Part shown: positions 1-7,939 of the stretch, piece after piece | How the letters are laid out: the number at the start of each line of letters is the position of its first letter | How positions within the stretch are numbered: the first letter of the stretch is position 1 | Assembly (NCBI GenBank): GCA_937919015.1 | Contig: CALFPN010000018.1 | Coordinates: 1-16,273, forward strand | Direction of reading: 5' to 3' | Length of the DNA: 16,273 nucleotides | Source of the DNA: an uncultured Clostridia bacterium | GTDB taxonomy: Bacteria; Bacillota; Clostridia; Lachnospirales; Anaerotignaceae | Position numbers and translations under genes: made by a program | The notes under the pieces: generated by a model | The model's input: the letters and a program-made list of their open reading frames with translations, nothing else | What the model was told of the DNA's origin: nothing | The model's database searches: none

Positions 1-1451
1 CCCTGAAGAAGCGGCTTCTGCTCAACAAGAAGCTGTGCAACATCACAAAGCTCCTTTTCATCGGTGGAGTTGAGAGAATAGCCGAGTATCTTCTGCGCAA
101 CGGCAAAGGCATCACGGGGATTGTCAATCATAAGGATTTTACCCGCATACCTTTCATCCCACAGAGCAGTCCAGCTTGTGGGCCTTTCCTCTACCATTTT
201 TGTATTGTAGATAAGTCCGACCATACCCACATTATAGGGCACGGAATATTCATTCTGCGGGTCAAAGTACATATTGCGGTACTCTTCGGAAATGTACCTG
301 TAATTCGGGATAGACTCAACATCAACGGTAAGCAGCATATCCTCGGCAATCATTCTTTCAATCATATAGTCAGAAGGAATGACAACATCATAGGAATCGC
401 CTGCCTGCATCTTCGTATACATCATTTCGTTGGAATCGAAGTATTCCACGATAACATCCACGCCGAATTCCTTTTCAAAATTAGGGATCAGGTCTTCACT
501 CATATATTCCCCGGTGATATACAGCTTCAGTTTATCGGAACCATATTTTTCAATGGCATCCTGCGGGGATGCACCGCCGCCGCGGAGGGTAGACCAGCCA
601 AAACCGCCGATGCCGATGATAATTGCCAGACCAATGGCGATCGCCGCTTTGCTGACGGGCTGGCCTGTTTTGCCCTGTTTTTCCCGAATCACAGGCAGAA
701 CGTTCACAACGATCAGCGCAATGGTAATCAGTACGATAACCAAAGTGGACAGAGCGTTAATGGAAGGATTGACACGTTTAGACATGGTGTAAACCAGAAT
801 GGAGATATTCTGTACGCCATTGCCTGTAACGAAGTAAGAGATAATGAAATCATCAAAGGACATAGTGAAGGCGATCAGAGCACCGGAAACGATACCGGAC
901 ATGATCTGGGGCACGATGACTTTTGTCAATGCCTGGAAGGGCGTTGCCCCCAAGTCCATAGCCGCATCCGCCAGATTCGGGTCCAGAGAGCGAAGCTTTG
1001 GCATGACAGACAGGATCACATAAGGGATACAGAACATGATATGGGCCAAAAGCAGGGTCAGAAAGCCTTTTTTGATGCCGATGGCACTAAAGAACATCAG
1101 AAGCCCAATGGCCGTTACGATTTCGGGGTTCATAATGGGCAGGTTATTCACCTGTTCCCCCAGATTCCGCAGCACCTTTTTGGATTTGGACATGCCGATG
1201 GCCGCCAACGTCCCTGCCACCGTAGAAATGATGGTGGCAAGCAATGCGATGATAACCGTATAAACCACCGCTTCCATCATGGTGCTGTCTGCGAACATTT
1301 TTTCATACCATCTCAGGGAGAAGCCGCCGAAATGGGTCAAAGAGCGGGAATCATTGAAGGAGAACACGATGATATACAGGATGGGCAGGTAGAAGAATAC
1401 CGCCGTTGCCCCCAGCAGAATTTTGCCGGCAAGAGTACCTTTGTTTTTCAT
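1..1451 (-). CDS. potCD: PotC-PotD fusion: spermidine/putrescine ABC transporter permease joined to its substrate-binding protein (3' end cut by window)
   Basis: A continuous frame starts at the ATG at 1449-1451 and runs off the left edge with about 483 codons visible. The first ~260 residues are a PotC-type inner-membrane permease with several hydrophobic segments and the EAA loop (DLGATPFQALTKVIVP, near residue 163) that docks on the ATPase. Residues ~268-287 form another hydrophobic segment. From ~300 on the chain is a PotD-like periplasmic-binding-protein fold, with YITGEYM, the strongly PotD-like DVVIPSDYMIERM and YSVPYNVGMVGLIYNT. The binding protein is thus tethered to the outer face of the membrane instead of being a separate lipoprotein. 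Such fusions are known in Clostridia. An AAAGGGGG ribosome binding site precedes the ATG, which lies 4 bases after the potB stop, so translation is probably coupled. The C-terminus is not visible. Polyamine specificity is inferred from family and context. Confidence 0.93.
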   Translation of the reverse strand, partial: MKNKGTLAGKILLGATAVFFYLPILYIIVFSFNDSRSLTHFGGFSLRWYEKMFADSTMMEAVVYTVIIALLATIISTVAGTLAAIGMSKSKKVLRNLGEQVNNLPIMNPEIVTAIGLLMFFSAIGIKKGFLTLLLAHIMFCIPYVILSVMPKLRSLDPNLADAAMDLGATPFQALTKVIVPQIMSGIVSGALIAFTMSFDDFIISYFVTGNGVQNISILVYTMSKRVNPSINALSTLVIVLITIALIVVNVLPVIREKQGKTGQPVSKAAIAIGLAIIIGIGGFGWSTLRGGGASPQDAIEKYGSDKLKLYITGEYMSEDLIPNFEKEFGVDVIVEYFDSNEMMYTKMQAGDSYDVVIPSDYMIERMIAEDMLLTVDVESIPNYRYISEEYRNMYFDPQNEYSVPYNVGMVGLIYNTKMVEERPTSWTALWDERYAGKILMIDNPRDAFAVAQKILGYSLNSTDEKELCDVAQLLVEQKPLLQ

Positions 1452-1455
1452 ACCA

Positions 1456-2295
1456 TCACGCCCCCTTTCCGTTTGCCGCAGGATCAGTGTCTACCTTGCG
1501 GGTCAGCCACATGGAGATCATAATGATGATGGCCATAATCAGGGAAATGGCCGCACCGAAGTTCCAGTCACCGCTGGTCAGGAACTGGGTTTCAATGACA
1601 TTACCAACCAATACATACTGACCGCCGCCCAAAAGTTTGGGAATGAAGAAGCTGGAGACCGCGGGCAGGAACACCAGCGTGATACCACTCAGTACCCCGG
1701 GCAGAGACAAAGGCAGTGTCACCTTCAAAAAGCTCTGCACAGGATTTGCCCCCAGATCGTTGGCAGCCTCGATGAGGCTTCTGTCCATCTTCGCCAGAGA
1801 GGAATGGATCTGCAAAATCATAAAAGGAATGAAGTTATAGACCATCCCTACCACCACAGCAAAGGTAGTATGGATCATATGGAACGGCCCGATGCCAAAC
1901 AGGCCGAGAATGCTGTTCAAAAGGCCATCATCCTGCAGGATACCCACCCACGCATAGGTACGCACCAGCATATTGATCCATGTGGGCAGAGTAATGAGCA
2001 TAACCCAGAAAAAACCGCTCTTTTCCGGCCCCTTTGCAATGGCATAGGCAATGGGATAGCCCAGAAGGACACAGATGACCGTTGTGGCAATGGCAATAAT
2101 CATGGATCGCTTCAGCACATCAATAAAAACTTTATCCGTCAGGAAACGGGAAAAGTTTTCCAGTGTAAAACGGAAGGTCGTTACTTCGTTGCCCGCCGTT
2201 GTAAACGCATATAATAAGATCATAAACATGGGGACAACGACCATAACCAACAGCCAGCCCACATAGGGATAGATCATATTGCGAAATTGTCTCAT
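1456..2295 (-). CDS. potB: Spermidine/putrescine ABC transporter permease PotB
   Basis: This 279-residue integral membrane protein has the normal length and pattern of PotB, with about six hydrophobic segments (for example 13-31, 64-87, 96-112, 144-165, 197-215 and 248-263). The permease EAA loop lies at 176-198 (EAANDLGANPVQSFLKVTLP). It would pair with the PotC half of the downstream fusion to form the transmembrane channel driven by PotA. The ATG at 2295 is preceded by AAGGAAGGGGG, which overlaps the end of potA, and the intergenic gap is 18 bases. An internal Met at residue 7 lacks such a site, so the longer start is preferred. Assignment as PotB rather than another MetI-like permease rests on sequence feel and on the flanking potA and potCD. 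Confidence 0.93.
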   Translation of the reverse strand: MRQFRNMIYPYVGWLLVMVVVPMFMILLYAFTTAGNEVTTFRFTLENFSRFLTDKVFIDVLKRSMIIAIATTVICVLLGYPIAYAIAKGPEKSGFFWVMLITLPTWINMLVRTYAWVGILQDDGLLNSILGLFGIGPFHMIHTTFAVVVGMVYNFIPFMILQIHSSLAKMDRSLIEAANDLGANPVQSFLKVTLPLSLPGVLSGITLVFLPAVSSFFIPKLLGGGQYVLVGNVIETQFLTSGDWNFGAAISLIMAIIIMISMWLTRKVDTDPAANGKGA

Positions 2296-2313
2296 TCGCG
2301 GTTGCCCCCTTCC

Positions 2314-3891
2314 TTAGTAATTATTTTTAGACATGATATGGATATCTTCCGGCTGGAACATCAGACCAACCATATCATCCACTTCGTATTTATCGGTAGT
2401 ATCCACCTTATATTCGTAACCCTTTGTGCCGAATGTAACATCGTAAACGCCGGGTGTGATGGTTTCGGGGTCGAAGTCATATTTTACTTCTGTGATTTCA
2501 ACAGCTGTGCCATCTTCCAAGCTCCAAGCGGAGGCATTGGCCCATGTTTTCAGGTCTGTATCCAGCGCAATGGCTTCCTGAATTTCGTCTACCTTTTTGA
2601 AGAAGTTCATGGCGTAAATTTCTTCTTCATTTTCCTCACTGGTCACACGGTTTTCATCCTTTACAATCATATTGATGGTGATGGATGTGCCTGCGGCGGT
2701 GGAGAAGGTAACGGGGTATTTGCCGTTTTCCTTTTTGATCTCGTAGTCTACTTCTTTGATAGAGATCCATTCGTCTTCATCAGGGTTCCACGCCTGCGCA
2801 TCGGCACGGGCAATGATGGTGGCTTCATCCAGTTCTTCCACGTCATCCATATCCAGATAGAAGTCGTTGGCAGACATTTTTTCGTTTGCCGCTTCATTAT
2901 AGACAGGTCTGTCGTTGGAAACAGCCATTTTTACGGTGATTTCCGTACCGACTTTCGTTTCTACCATGGTTTCGTAATGCACGCCCTTAAACAGAACGGA
3001 TTTTACCACGCCCTTCAGTTTACCTTCGCCGCGGGGAACGATATCCAGGTCTTCAGGACGGATGACAACATCAACGATTTCATTTTTATTGAAGCCGTAA
3101 TCTACACAGTCAAAGCGTCTGCCTTCAAATACGACTTTATAATCGTCTACCATCATGCCTTCGATGATGTTGGACTCCCCGATGAAGTTGGCAACGAATT
3201 CGTTGACAGGTTCATTGTAAATATCTGTGGGAGAGCCGATCTGCTGGATTTCCCCTTCGTTCATAACAACGATCTTATCGGACATGGTCAGGGCTTCTTC
3301 CTGATCGTGAGTGACATAAATGAAAGTGATGCCGACTTCCTGCTGGATTTTTTTCAGCTCATGCTGCATTTCCTTACGCAGTTTCAAATCCAGCGCGCCC
3401 AGAGGTTCATCCAGCAAAAGGACGCTGGGTTCGTTTACCAATGCGCGGGCAATGGCGATACGCTGCTGCTGGCCGCCGGACATGGCTGTGACGCTTCTAT
3501 CGGCATATTCCTCCAGATTCACCAGCTTCAGCATACGTTTTACCTTCTGCTCGATGATATCTTTGGGTTCTTTTTTCAGCTTCAGGCCGAAGGCGATGTT
3601 ATCATATACATTCATATGGGGAAAGAGGGCGTATTTCTGGAATACGGTGTTGACCTCTCTTTTATAGGGGGGCATATTGGAAATTTCCTGCCCATCGAAG
3701 ATGACCTGCCCCTGATCGGCATTAAGGAAGCCGCCCAGAATTCTCAGCAGCGTGGTTTTCCCGCAGCCGGAGGGGCCCAAGAGGGTCACAAATTCGTTTT
3801 CGTAAATATCCAGATTGATGCCCTTTAGTACGACTTTGCCGTCTTCGTAGCTTTTCACGATGTTTTTGAACTGAATGAGTTTTTTCTTCAT
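2314..3891 (-). CDS. potA: Spermidine/putrescine ABC transporter ATPase PotA with an enlarged C-terminal region
   Basis: A complete ABC ATPase core occupies residues ~5-235: Walker A GPSGCGKT 39-46, Q-loop Gln85, signature SGGQQ 138-142, Walker B with DEP 157-163 and switch His195. A TOBE-type C-terminal domain follows (IRPEDLDIVPRGEG from 277) and ends in FQPEDIHIM at 512-520. PotA proteins are usually ~350-380 residues; this one has 525. The excess is a ~170-residue insertion between ~330 and ~503 made of two related repeats, listed separately. The ATG at 3891 has TGGAGG eight bases upstream. The gene lies 20 bases after the regulator and 18 before potB, so it is an operon member. It should energise polyamine uptake from the cytoplasmic face. 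Nothing suggests the ATPase is broken. What the insertion does is unknown; the frame is clean, so it is not a sequencing artefact within the visible frame. Confidence 0.95.
   Translation of the reverse strand: MKKKLIQFKNIVKSYEDGKVVLKGINLDIYENEFVTLLGPSGCGKTTLLRILGGFLNADQGQVIFDGQEISNMPPYKREVNTVFQKYALFPHMNVYDNIAFGLKLKKEPKDIIEQKVKRMLKLVNLEEYADRSVTAMSGGQQQRIAIARALVNEPSVLLLDEPLGALDLKLRKEMQHELKKIQQEVGITFIYVTHDQEEALTMSDKIVVMNEGEIQQIGSPTDIYNEPVNEFVANFIGESNIIEGMMVDDYKVVFEGRRFDCVDYGFNKNEIVDVVIRPEDLDIVPRGEGKLKGVVKSVLFKGVHYETMVETKVGTEITVKMAVSNDRPVYNEAANEKMSANDFYLDMDDVEELDEATIIARADAQAWNPDEDEWISIKEVDYEIKKENGKYPVTFSTAAGTSITINMIVKDENRVTSEENEEEIYAMNFFKKVDEIQEAIALDTDLKTWANASAWSLEDGTAVEITEVKYDFDPETITPGVYDVTFGTKGYEYKVDTTDKYEVDDMVGLMFQPEDIHIMSKNNY
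2383..2880 (-). repeat. Two tandem ~80-residue Ig-like repeats inside the PotA C-terminus
   Basis: Residues ~338-413 and ~424-503 of PotA align with each other by eye. Both contain an A-N/M-N-D-F/F-F stretch, then an acidic helix-like segment with a D-E-V/I core, A-x-A-W, I/V-x-I-x-E-V-x-Y, then Y-P-V-T-F or Y-D-V-T-F, then G-T/G-Y and a final alternating beta-like stretch. The form (SANDF ... EVDYE ... GKYPVTFSTAAGTSITI) resembles repeats common in secreted or wall proteins of Firmicutes. Here they sit in the middle of the TOBE region of a cytoplasmic ATPase. The repeats have diverged in sequence, so the duplication is old. Confidence 0.75.
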
Positions 3892-3911
3892 TTCATATCC
3901 TCCATCTTATA

Positions 3912-4445
3912 TCAGAACAAAGGGGGCGTGGAAACCCAAAGTACCTTTGCCGTTGTTTTCTTTTCATTCTTCAGATAATGTCTGGTTTTGCCGGAAAGAT
4001 AGAAGGTTTCGCCCTTATGGACGATCTGTCTGTTCTCTCCCGTCATCAGAATCACGGCTCCTTCCAGCACATAGCCGAATTCCTCTCCGCTGTGGGGGTC
4101 CATCACAAAACTTTCGCCCCCCTGCGGTAATTCAATCAGGATAGGCTCCATTTCGTTTTTCTGGGTATTGGGCACAATCCAGCGAATGGTGTAATTTTCC
4201 CTTTCATCCACGAAGAAATCTTCCTTATGAAACACCAGCTGCTCTTCCTTTTCTTCCTTGAAAAACGCCGCCAGCGTAGTCCCCAGTGCCTCCAGAATAT
4301 CATTCAGCGTGGCGATGGAAGGGGATGTCAGGTCTCTCTCCATCTGGGACAGGAAGCCCTTCGTCAGCTCACTGCGGCTTGCCAGCTCTTCCAGCGTCAA
4401 GCCCTTTTGTATGCGCAGCTGTTTGATTTTTTGACCGATTTCCAT
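3912..4445 (-). CDS. XRE-family regulator with C-terminal cupin domain (PuuR-like)
   Basis: This 177-residue DNA-binding regulator has an N-terminal helix-turn-helix of the XRE/Cro type (about residues 4-58: IGQKIKQLRIQKGLTLEELA, SELTKGFLSQMERD, SPSIATLNDILEAL). A C-terminal cupin barrel follows (about 100-172, with HSGEEFGYVLEG and GETFYLSG). This architecture is that of PuuR-type regulators, often the first gene of clostridial pot operons, where the cupin is thought to sense a small ligand. The frame stays open to 4517, but the ATG at 4443-4445 is preferred: AAGGAG lies nine bases before it, whereas the earlier ATG at 4452-4454 abuts that same site. It probably regulates its own operon, with potA starting 20 bases after its stop. 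Ligand and sign of regulation are inferred, not shown. Confidence 0.9.
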   Translation of the reverse strand: MEIGQKIKQLRIQKGLTLEELASRSELTKGFLSQMERDLTSPSIATLNDILEALGTTLAAFFKEEKEEQLVFHKEDFFVDERENYTIRWIVPNTQKNEMEPILIELPQGGESFVMDPHSGEEFGYVLEGAVILMTGENRQIVHKGETFYLSGKTRHYLKNEKKTTAKVLWVSTPPLF

Positions 4446-4515
4446 GGCCTGCATCTCCTTTTCTCCCGTATGTTTCTCAGTGCAAAAAACGACAGCTTTT
4501 CTGCCAGTCTCACTC

Positions 4516-4543
4516 ATTATAGCTTACTTTTCCAAAAAAGCAA
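4516..4543 (-). promoter_or_regulatory. Sigma-70-type promoter of the regulator-pot operon
   Basis: On the minus strand TTGCTT (4538-4543) is followed 16 bases later by a perfect TATAAT (4516-4521). This gives a start near 4509 and a leader of about 64 bases before the preferred regulator ATG. It is the closest good promoter to the operon. Confidence 0.65.
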
Positions 4544-4768
4544 TAGATATAAAACAAAAAATTCGATTTATTAAACTTTTTATGATGTTCCAATGAAAAT
4601 TGTTTGATTTTCCGTACATTTTTAACCATAGCCTTGATTTCAATGGATTTTTACCTCATATCCTTTGTTTTTCTCATATTTTGTTTACAAATATTAAACA
4701 GAAAGAAAATCCTCTCTAAACCAAAACGTCTTACTTTCAGGCATTTTCCCCCTCCCTCGTTTTTGGGC

Positions 4769-4801
4769 AAAAAAAATCCCCTGATTTCGTGGATCAGGGG
4801 G
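4769..4801 (-). terminator. Intrinsic terminator of the candidate small RNA
   Basis: Perfect arms CCCCTGAT (4778-4785) and ATCAGGGG (4793-4800) with a 7-base loop. Read on the minus strand, the stem is followed by AT8 (complement of the eight A at 4769-4776). On the plus strand no T-run follows, so direction is clear. Confidence 0.8.
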
Positions 4802-4839
4802 ATGGGTAAATAATTATAAAATGGAAGCTTTTATTTACA
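4769..4839 (-). ncRNA. Candidate ~70-nt small RNA, or a prematurely terminated leader, upstream of the pot operon
   Basis: A strong minus-strand promoter (4846-4874) would start transcription near 4839. The transcript would open directly with a hairpin (arms TTATTTAC 4831-4838 and GTAAATAA 4806-4813 as written on the plus strand, perfect 8 bp). It would then run into an intrinsic terminator at 4769-4801. No start codon with a ribosome binding site lies between. The regulator has its own promoter downstream, so this unit need not be its leader. A long leader with attenuation is the alternative. I do not recognise an RNA family. Confidence 0.5.
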
Positions 4840-4845
4840 TAACGC

Positions 4846-4903
4846 AGTATAGCTAAAATATTTTTTATTGTCAACAAAATTTTGCACAAAAATTTTGCAC
4901 AAA
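4846..4903 (-). promoter_or_regulatory. Consensus promoter with a 13-bp tandem repeat directly upstream
   Basis: Minus strand: TTGACA (4869-4874), 17 bases, TATACT (4846-4851). Immediately upstream of the -35 box the unit AAAATTTTGCACA occurs twice in tandem (starting at 4876 and 4889, plus-strand reading). The A/T-rich repeats could act as an UP element or as a regulator site; the 13-base period is not a full helical turn multiple. Confidence 0.65.
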
Positions 4904-5059
4904 AATAAAATATTTTTTACCCATTATTCAAAATATACGGCAAAAATATACAATACAGCCCATTTTCTATCAGATATCACCGCTGCCCCCCTTTCCCTTG
5001 TCCCATAGCACAAAGCCGCATTGGGTGTTTCGGTTCCCTGTCAATCCATTTCGGCCCCC

Positions 5060-5088
5060 TTGTATACTCCTGTATTTTTCTGTATAAT
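5060..5088 (+). promoter_or_regulatory. Sigma-70-type promoter of the rmlD-like/symporter operon
   Basis: TTGTAT (5060-5065), 17-base spacer, perfect TATAAT (5083-5088). The predicted start is near 5095 and the leader to the ATG at 5124 is about 29 bases. Confidence 0.7.
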
Positions 5089-5123
5089 CATATTGATTTT
5101 TGCAAAAAATTGGAGGGATATTT

Positions 5124-5957
5124 ATGTTAAAACTCTGGATCGTTGGTTCCGAAAGTCAGGTAGGTCGGGCAATCCTTTCTGTACTGAACCCTATAGAACT
5201 GGAAGTCTTTTGCACCGATAAAGAAGAACTGGATATTACGAATACAGAAGATGTGCTGCGTTACGGCGAAATCAACCGCCCTGATATCATCATCAACTGC
5301 GCAGCCGTAACCGATACCAAGCTTTGCGAAGAACAGCCGGAGCTGGCTTACCGGGTGAACGCGCTGGGCGCAAGAAACCTGTCTCTGGTGGCAAGAAAAC
5401 ACAACGCCAAAATCGTACAGCTTTCCACCGATGACGTTTTCGACGGCCACCATTCAAAACCCTATACAGAATTCGATGACACCAACCCCCTGACCGTATA
5501 CGGCCGTTCCAAAAGAGCCGGCGAAAATTATGTGAAGGAATTTACCCATAAGCATTTTATCATCCGCAGCACATGGGTCTACGGCGAAGGCAAAAACTTT
5601 GTCAACGCCCTGCTGCAGTCTGCGGAAACCGAAACAGAGGTTTCCATCCCCACAGACCAGTTTGGCTCCCCTACCAGCGCAAAGGATCTGGCCCGCATCA
5701 TTCTGCACCTGATCAAAACAAACGAATACGGCACATATCACGCCACCTGCAAGGGCAAATGCAGCCGATATGAATTTGCAGAAGAAATTTTGAAGCTGTC
5801 CGGCAAAAAGCTGAAGCTGAATCCCGCTCTGGCAGCAGATGTGCCCACAGCGGCACGCCCTGCCTATGCCGTTCTGGACAACTTTATCCTGCGCATCATT
5901 GATGTTTACGATATGCCCACATGGCAGGAATCCCTAAAAGAATATTTGGAGGCTTAA
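5124..5957 (+). CDS. RmlD-like NAD(P)-dependent sugar-nucleotide reductase (dTDP-4-dehydrorhamnose reductase family)
   Basis: This 277-residue protein has the layout of RmlD, an extended short-chain dehydrogenase that reduces dTDP-4-keto-rhamnose to dTDP-rhamnose. The nucleotide-binding GxxxQVG motif is at 8-14, NCAAVTD at 58-64, STDDVFDG at 101-108, the catalytic YGRSK (Tyr126, Lys130) and the C-terminal RPAYAVLDN at 245-253. The usual STDYVFDG has Asp for Tyr here. The ATG at 5124 has GGAGGG six bases upstream; a TTG at 5100 opens the frame earlier but lies before that site and is rejected. No rmlA, rmlB or rmlC is present, and the partner is a transporter, so a rhamnose role is not supported by context. 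It could act on another sugar nucleotide. Length is typical. Confidence 0.85.
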   Translation: MLKLWIVGSESQVGRAILSVLNPIELEVFCTDKEELDITNTEDVLRYGEINRPDIIINCAAVTDTKLCEEQPELAYRVNALGARNLSLVARKHNAKIVQLSTDDVFDGHHSKPYTEFDDTNPLTVYGRSKRAGENYVKEFTHKHFIIRSTWVYGEGKNFVNALLQSAETETEVSIPTDQFGSPTSAKDLARIILHLIKTNEYGTYHATCKGKCSRYEFAEEILKLSGKKLKLNPALAADVPTAARPAYAVLDNFILRIIDVYDMPTWQESLKEYLEA

Positions 5958-5961
5958 ATTT

Positions 5962-7239
5962 ATGGAAAATACAAAAGCAAAAAAGAAAATAGGCCTGACC
6001 ACAAAGATTTTCATTGCTTTGATCGTCGGTGCCATCTTCGGCATGATCTTACATTATTTTATTCCTTCCAGCCATGTTAAGAATGCTATTCTGGTGGAAG
6101 GCATCCTCTATGTGGTTGGACAGGGCTTTATCCGTCTGATGAAAATGCTGGTTGTGCCCCTGGTATTTTGCTCCATCGTCTGCGGCAGCATGTCCATCGG
6201 GGATACCAAAAAACTGGGTACCGTCGGTGTGCGTACACTGGCCTTCTATCTGGCAACCACAGCACTGGCTATCACCGTTGCCCTGACCATGGGCAATATC
6301 CTTGACCCCGGTGTCGGTCTGGATATGAGCACCATCTCTGCCAATGCGACAGATGTGCAGACCATGGAATCTACCTCCATGGCACAGACTATCCTGAATA
6401 TCATTCCCGACAACCCCATCGGTTCTCTGGCCAGCGGCAATATGTTGCAGATCATCGTATTTGCCCTGATCGTGGGCGTCATTCTGGCGAAACTGGGAGA
6501 AAAAACAGAAACCGTGGCCAATTTCTTCAGCCAGTTCAATGATGTGATGATGGAAATGACCATGATGGTCATGAGCCTTGCTCCCGTCGGCGTATTCTGC
6601 CTGATCTCCAGAACCTTTGCAGGCATCGGCTTCTCCGCCTTCCTGCCTCTGGCAAAATATATGATTGGCGTTCTGTTGGCATTGTGCGTGCAGTGCTTCG
6701 TTGTATATCTGGGTCTGCTGAAGCTCTTCACCGGGCTGAACCCCATCAAATTTATCAGGAACTTTTTCCCTGTTATGGCCTTTGCCTTCTCCACCGCCAC
6801 ATCCAATGCAACGATTCCCATGTCCATTGATACACTGGCGAAAAAAATGGGCGTTTCCAAACGCATTTCTTCCTTTACAGTGCCTCTGGGTGCTACCATC
6901 AACATGGATGGTACCGCCATCATGCAGGGCATAGCCGTTGTCTTTGCCGCACAGGCCTTCGGTATCCTGCTGACCCCTATGGATTATGTGACCGTTATCG
7001 GCACGGCTACACTGGCTTCCATTGGTACTGCCGGCGTCCCCTCCGTTGGTCTGGTCACCCTGACTATGGTATTTAACTCCGTCGGCCTGCCTGTTGAAGC
7101 CATTGGGCTCATCATGGGCATCGACCGTATTCTGGATATGGCTCGCACCGCTGTCAATATTACCGGCGATGCCGTTTGCACCACCATCGTTGCTCATCAG
7201 AATAATGCCATTGATAAAGAAATATTCAAAAACAGCTAA
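5962..7239 (+). CDS. Dicarboxylate/amino acid:cation symporter (DAACS family)
   Basis: This 425-residue membrane protein takes up acidic amino acids or dicarboxylates with Na+ or H+. Family hallmarks are visible. The serine/threonine-rich re-entrant loop is FSTATSNATIPMSID (276-290). The cation-binding NMDGTA is at 314-319, the second hairpin loop SIGTAGVPSVGL at 353-364, and the last helix DRILDMARTAVNITGD (388-403) carries Asp392, Arg395, Thr396 and Asn399. The arginine favours an acidic substrate (glutamate, aspartate, succinate or fumarate) over neutral amino acids. The ATG follows the upstream stop by 4 bases, and its GGAGG site (5948-5952) lies inside the end of the upstream gene, so the two are co-transcribed. 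A strong terminator follows. Exact substrate is not determinable. Confidence 0.93.
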   Translation: MENTKAKKKIGLTTKIFIALIVGAIFGMILHYFIPSSHVKNAILVEGILYVVGQGFIRLMKMLVVPLVFCSIVCGSMSIGDTKKLGTVGVRTLAFYLATTALAITVALTMGNILDPGVGLDMSTISANATDVQTMESTSMAQTILNIIPDNPIGSLASGNMLQIIVFALIVGVILAKLGEKTETVANFFSQFNDVMMEMTMMVMSLAPVGVFCLISRTFAGIGFSAFLPLAKYMIGVLLALCVQCFVVYLGLLKLFTGLNPIKFIRNFFPVMAFAFSTATSNATIPMSIDTLAKKMGVSKRISSFTVPLGATINMDGTAIMQGIAVVFAAQAFGILLTPMDYVTVIGTATLASIGTAGVPSVGLVTLTMVFNSVGLPVEAIGLIMGIDRILDMARTAVNITGDAVCTTIVAHQNNAIDKEIFKNS

Positions 7240-7243
7240 ACAC

Positions 7244-7270
7244 AAAAAGAGGTCTGATGACCTCTTTTTT
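7244..7270. terminator. Intrinsic terminator after the symporter, probably bidirectional
   Basis: GAGGTC (7249-7254) and GACCTC (7259-7264) with a TGAT loop, extended by A5 upstream and T6 downstream. It ends the plus-strand symporter transcript. Read on the minus strand it also ends in T5, so it may serve the convergent Nudix gene that stops at 7356. The remaining gap 7271-7355 shows nothing else. Confidence 0.85.
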
Positions 7271-7355
7271 ATTGGTTAGTATCTCACATTAAATGCTTTT
7301 TTCTTTCCGTAAGGATTCAACCTGCAGACCATAAGCACCTTGCCAATTTTTCTAT

Positions 7356-7901
7356 TTACAACATTTTTCGGATGATATCCAGTTCTTCCAGAGAAATGCA
7401 GTTTTCAAAGGAGTCCTTTTTCACCCCATCATAGCATTCTTCAAAGTTCATCCAGAGCACGCCGCCCACTTCCGCTTCCTGCAAAGTAAAAGTGCTTTCC
7501 TCCCTGTCCAGCCACAACAGAAATACTCTGGAAATCTGTCGATCGTGGAAAGGTTTCCCGAAAAAGACATCGTCCCAAATCACTTTTCTGTCACCGCAGT
7601 AGATCAGGTCTTTTTCTTCTGCAGTCACACCTAGTTCCTCTTCCAGTTCGCGGATGGCAGATTTCAGATAGCCATCCCCTGCAGGGATATGACCCGCACT
7701 GGAAATATCATAACAGCCGGGGAAGGAAGATTTATGCTCGGCTCTTTTCTGCAGTAAAATCTGCACTTTGCCGTCTTTTCTTCTTGCCAGCCACAGATGG
7801 GAAGTTCTGTGGAGGATGCCCTTTGCATGGGCAGTTTCTCTATCTATGATTTCGCCCGTAGGCTGACCCTTTTCATCTACAATATCTAAAAACTCTTTCA
7901 T
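7356..7901 (-). CDS. Nudix hydrolase
   Basis: A 181-residue Nudix-fold enzyme of the kind that resembles IPP isomerase and YfcD-type hydrolases (N-terminal EFLDIVDEKGQPTGEIIDRETAHAKGILHR, then HLWL). The Nudix box GX5EX7REUXEEXGU is present starting at GHIPAGD and ending REL-EEELGV, with Asp in place of the first Glu. The catalytic RE..EE core is intact. It hydrolyses a nucleoside-diphosphate-linked substrate that cannot be named from sequence. It stands alone on the minus strand with its own promoter (7940-7968) and a GAGGGA ribosome binding site before the ATG at 7901. It converges with the symporter and diverges from the DUF445 gene. Confidence 0.88.
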   Translation of the reverse strand: MKEFLDIVDEKGQPTGEIIDRETAHAKGILHRTSHLWLARRKDGKVQILLQKRAEHKSSFPGCYDISSAGHIPAGDGYLKSAIRELEEELGVTAEEKDLIYCGDRKVIWDDVFFGKPFHDRQISRVFLLWLDREESTFTLQEAEVGGVLWMNFEECYDGVKKDSFENCISLEELDIIRKML

Positions 7902-7939
7902 CCGTTTCCCTCGATTCTTGTTTTTTCTTTCTTGTCCAT

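Noticed and set aside
1..1451. potC and potD as separate genes with a missed stop or frameshift
   Set aside because: The frame is continuous through the linker, with a hydrophobic segment and no stop or internal ribosome binding site. PotC-PotD fusions are known in Clostridia.
2287..3828. A 513-codon open frame on the plus strand opposite potA
   Set aside because: It is exactly antisense to a well-supported ABC ATPase. Its translation is Phe/His/Ile-rich low-complexity sequence with no motif, and it has no ribosome binding site. It is a shadow of potA codon usage.
6049..7245. A 398-codon open frame on minus opposite the symporter
   Set aside because: Its translation is Gly/His/Asn/Gln-rich without domains, and it mirrors the symporter's codons. 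The symporter carries all family motifs.
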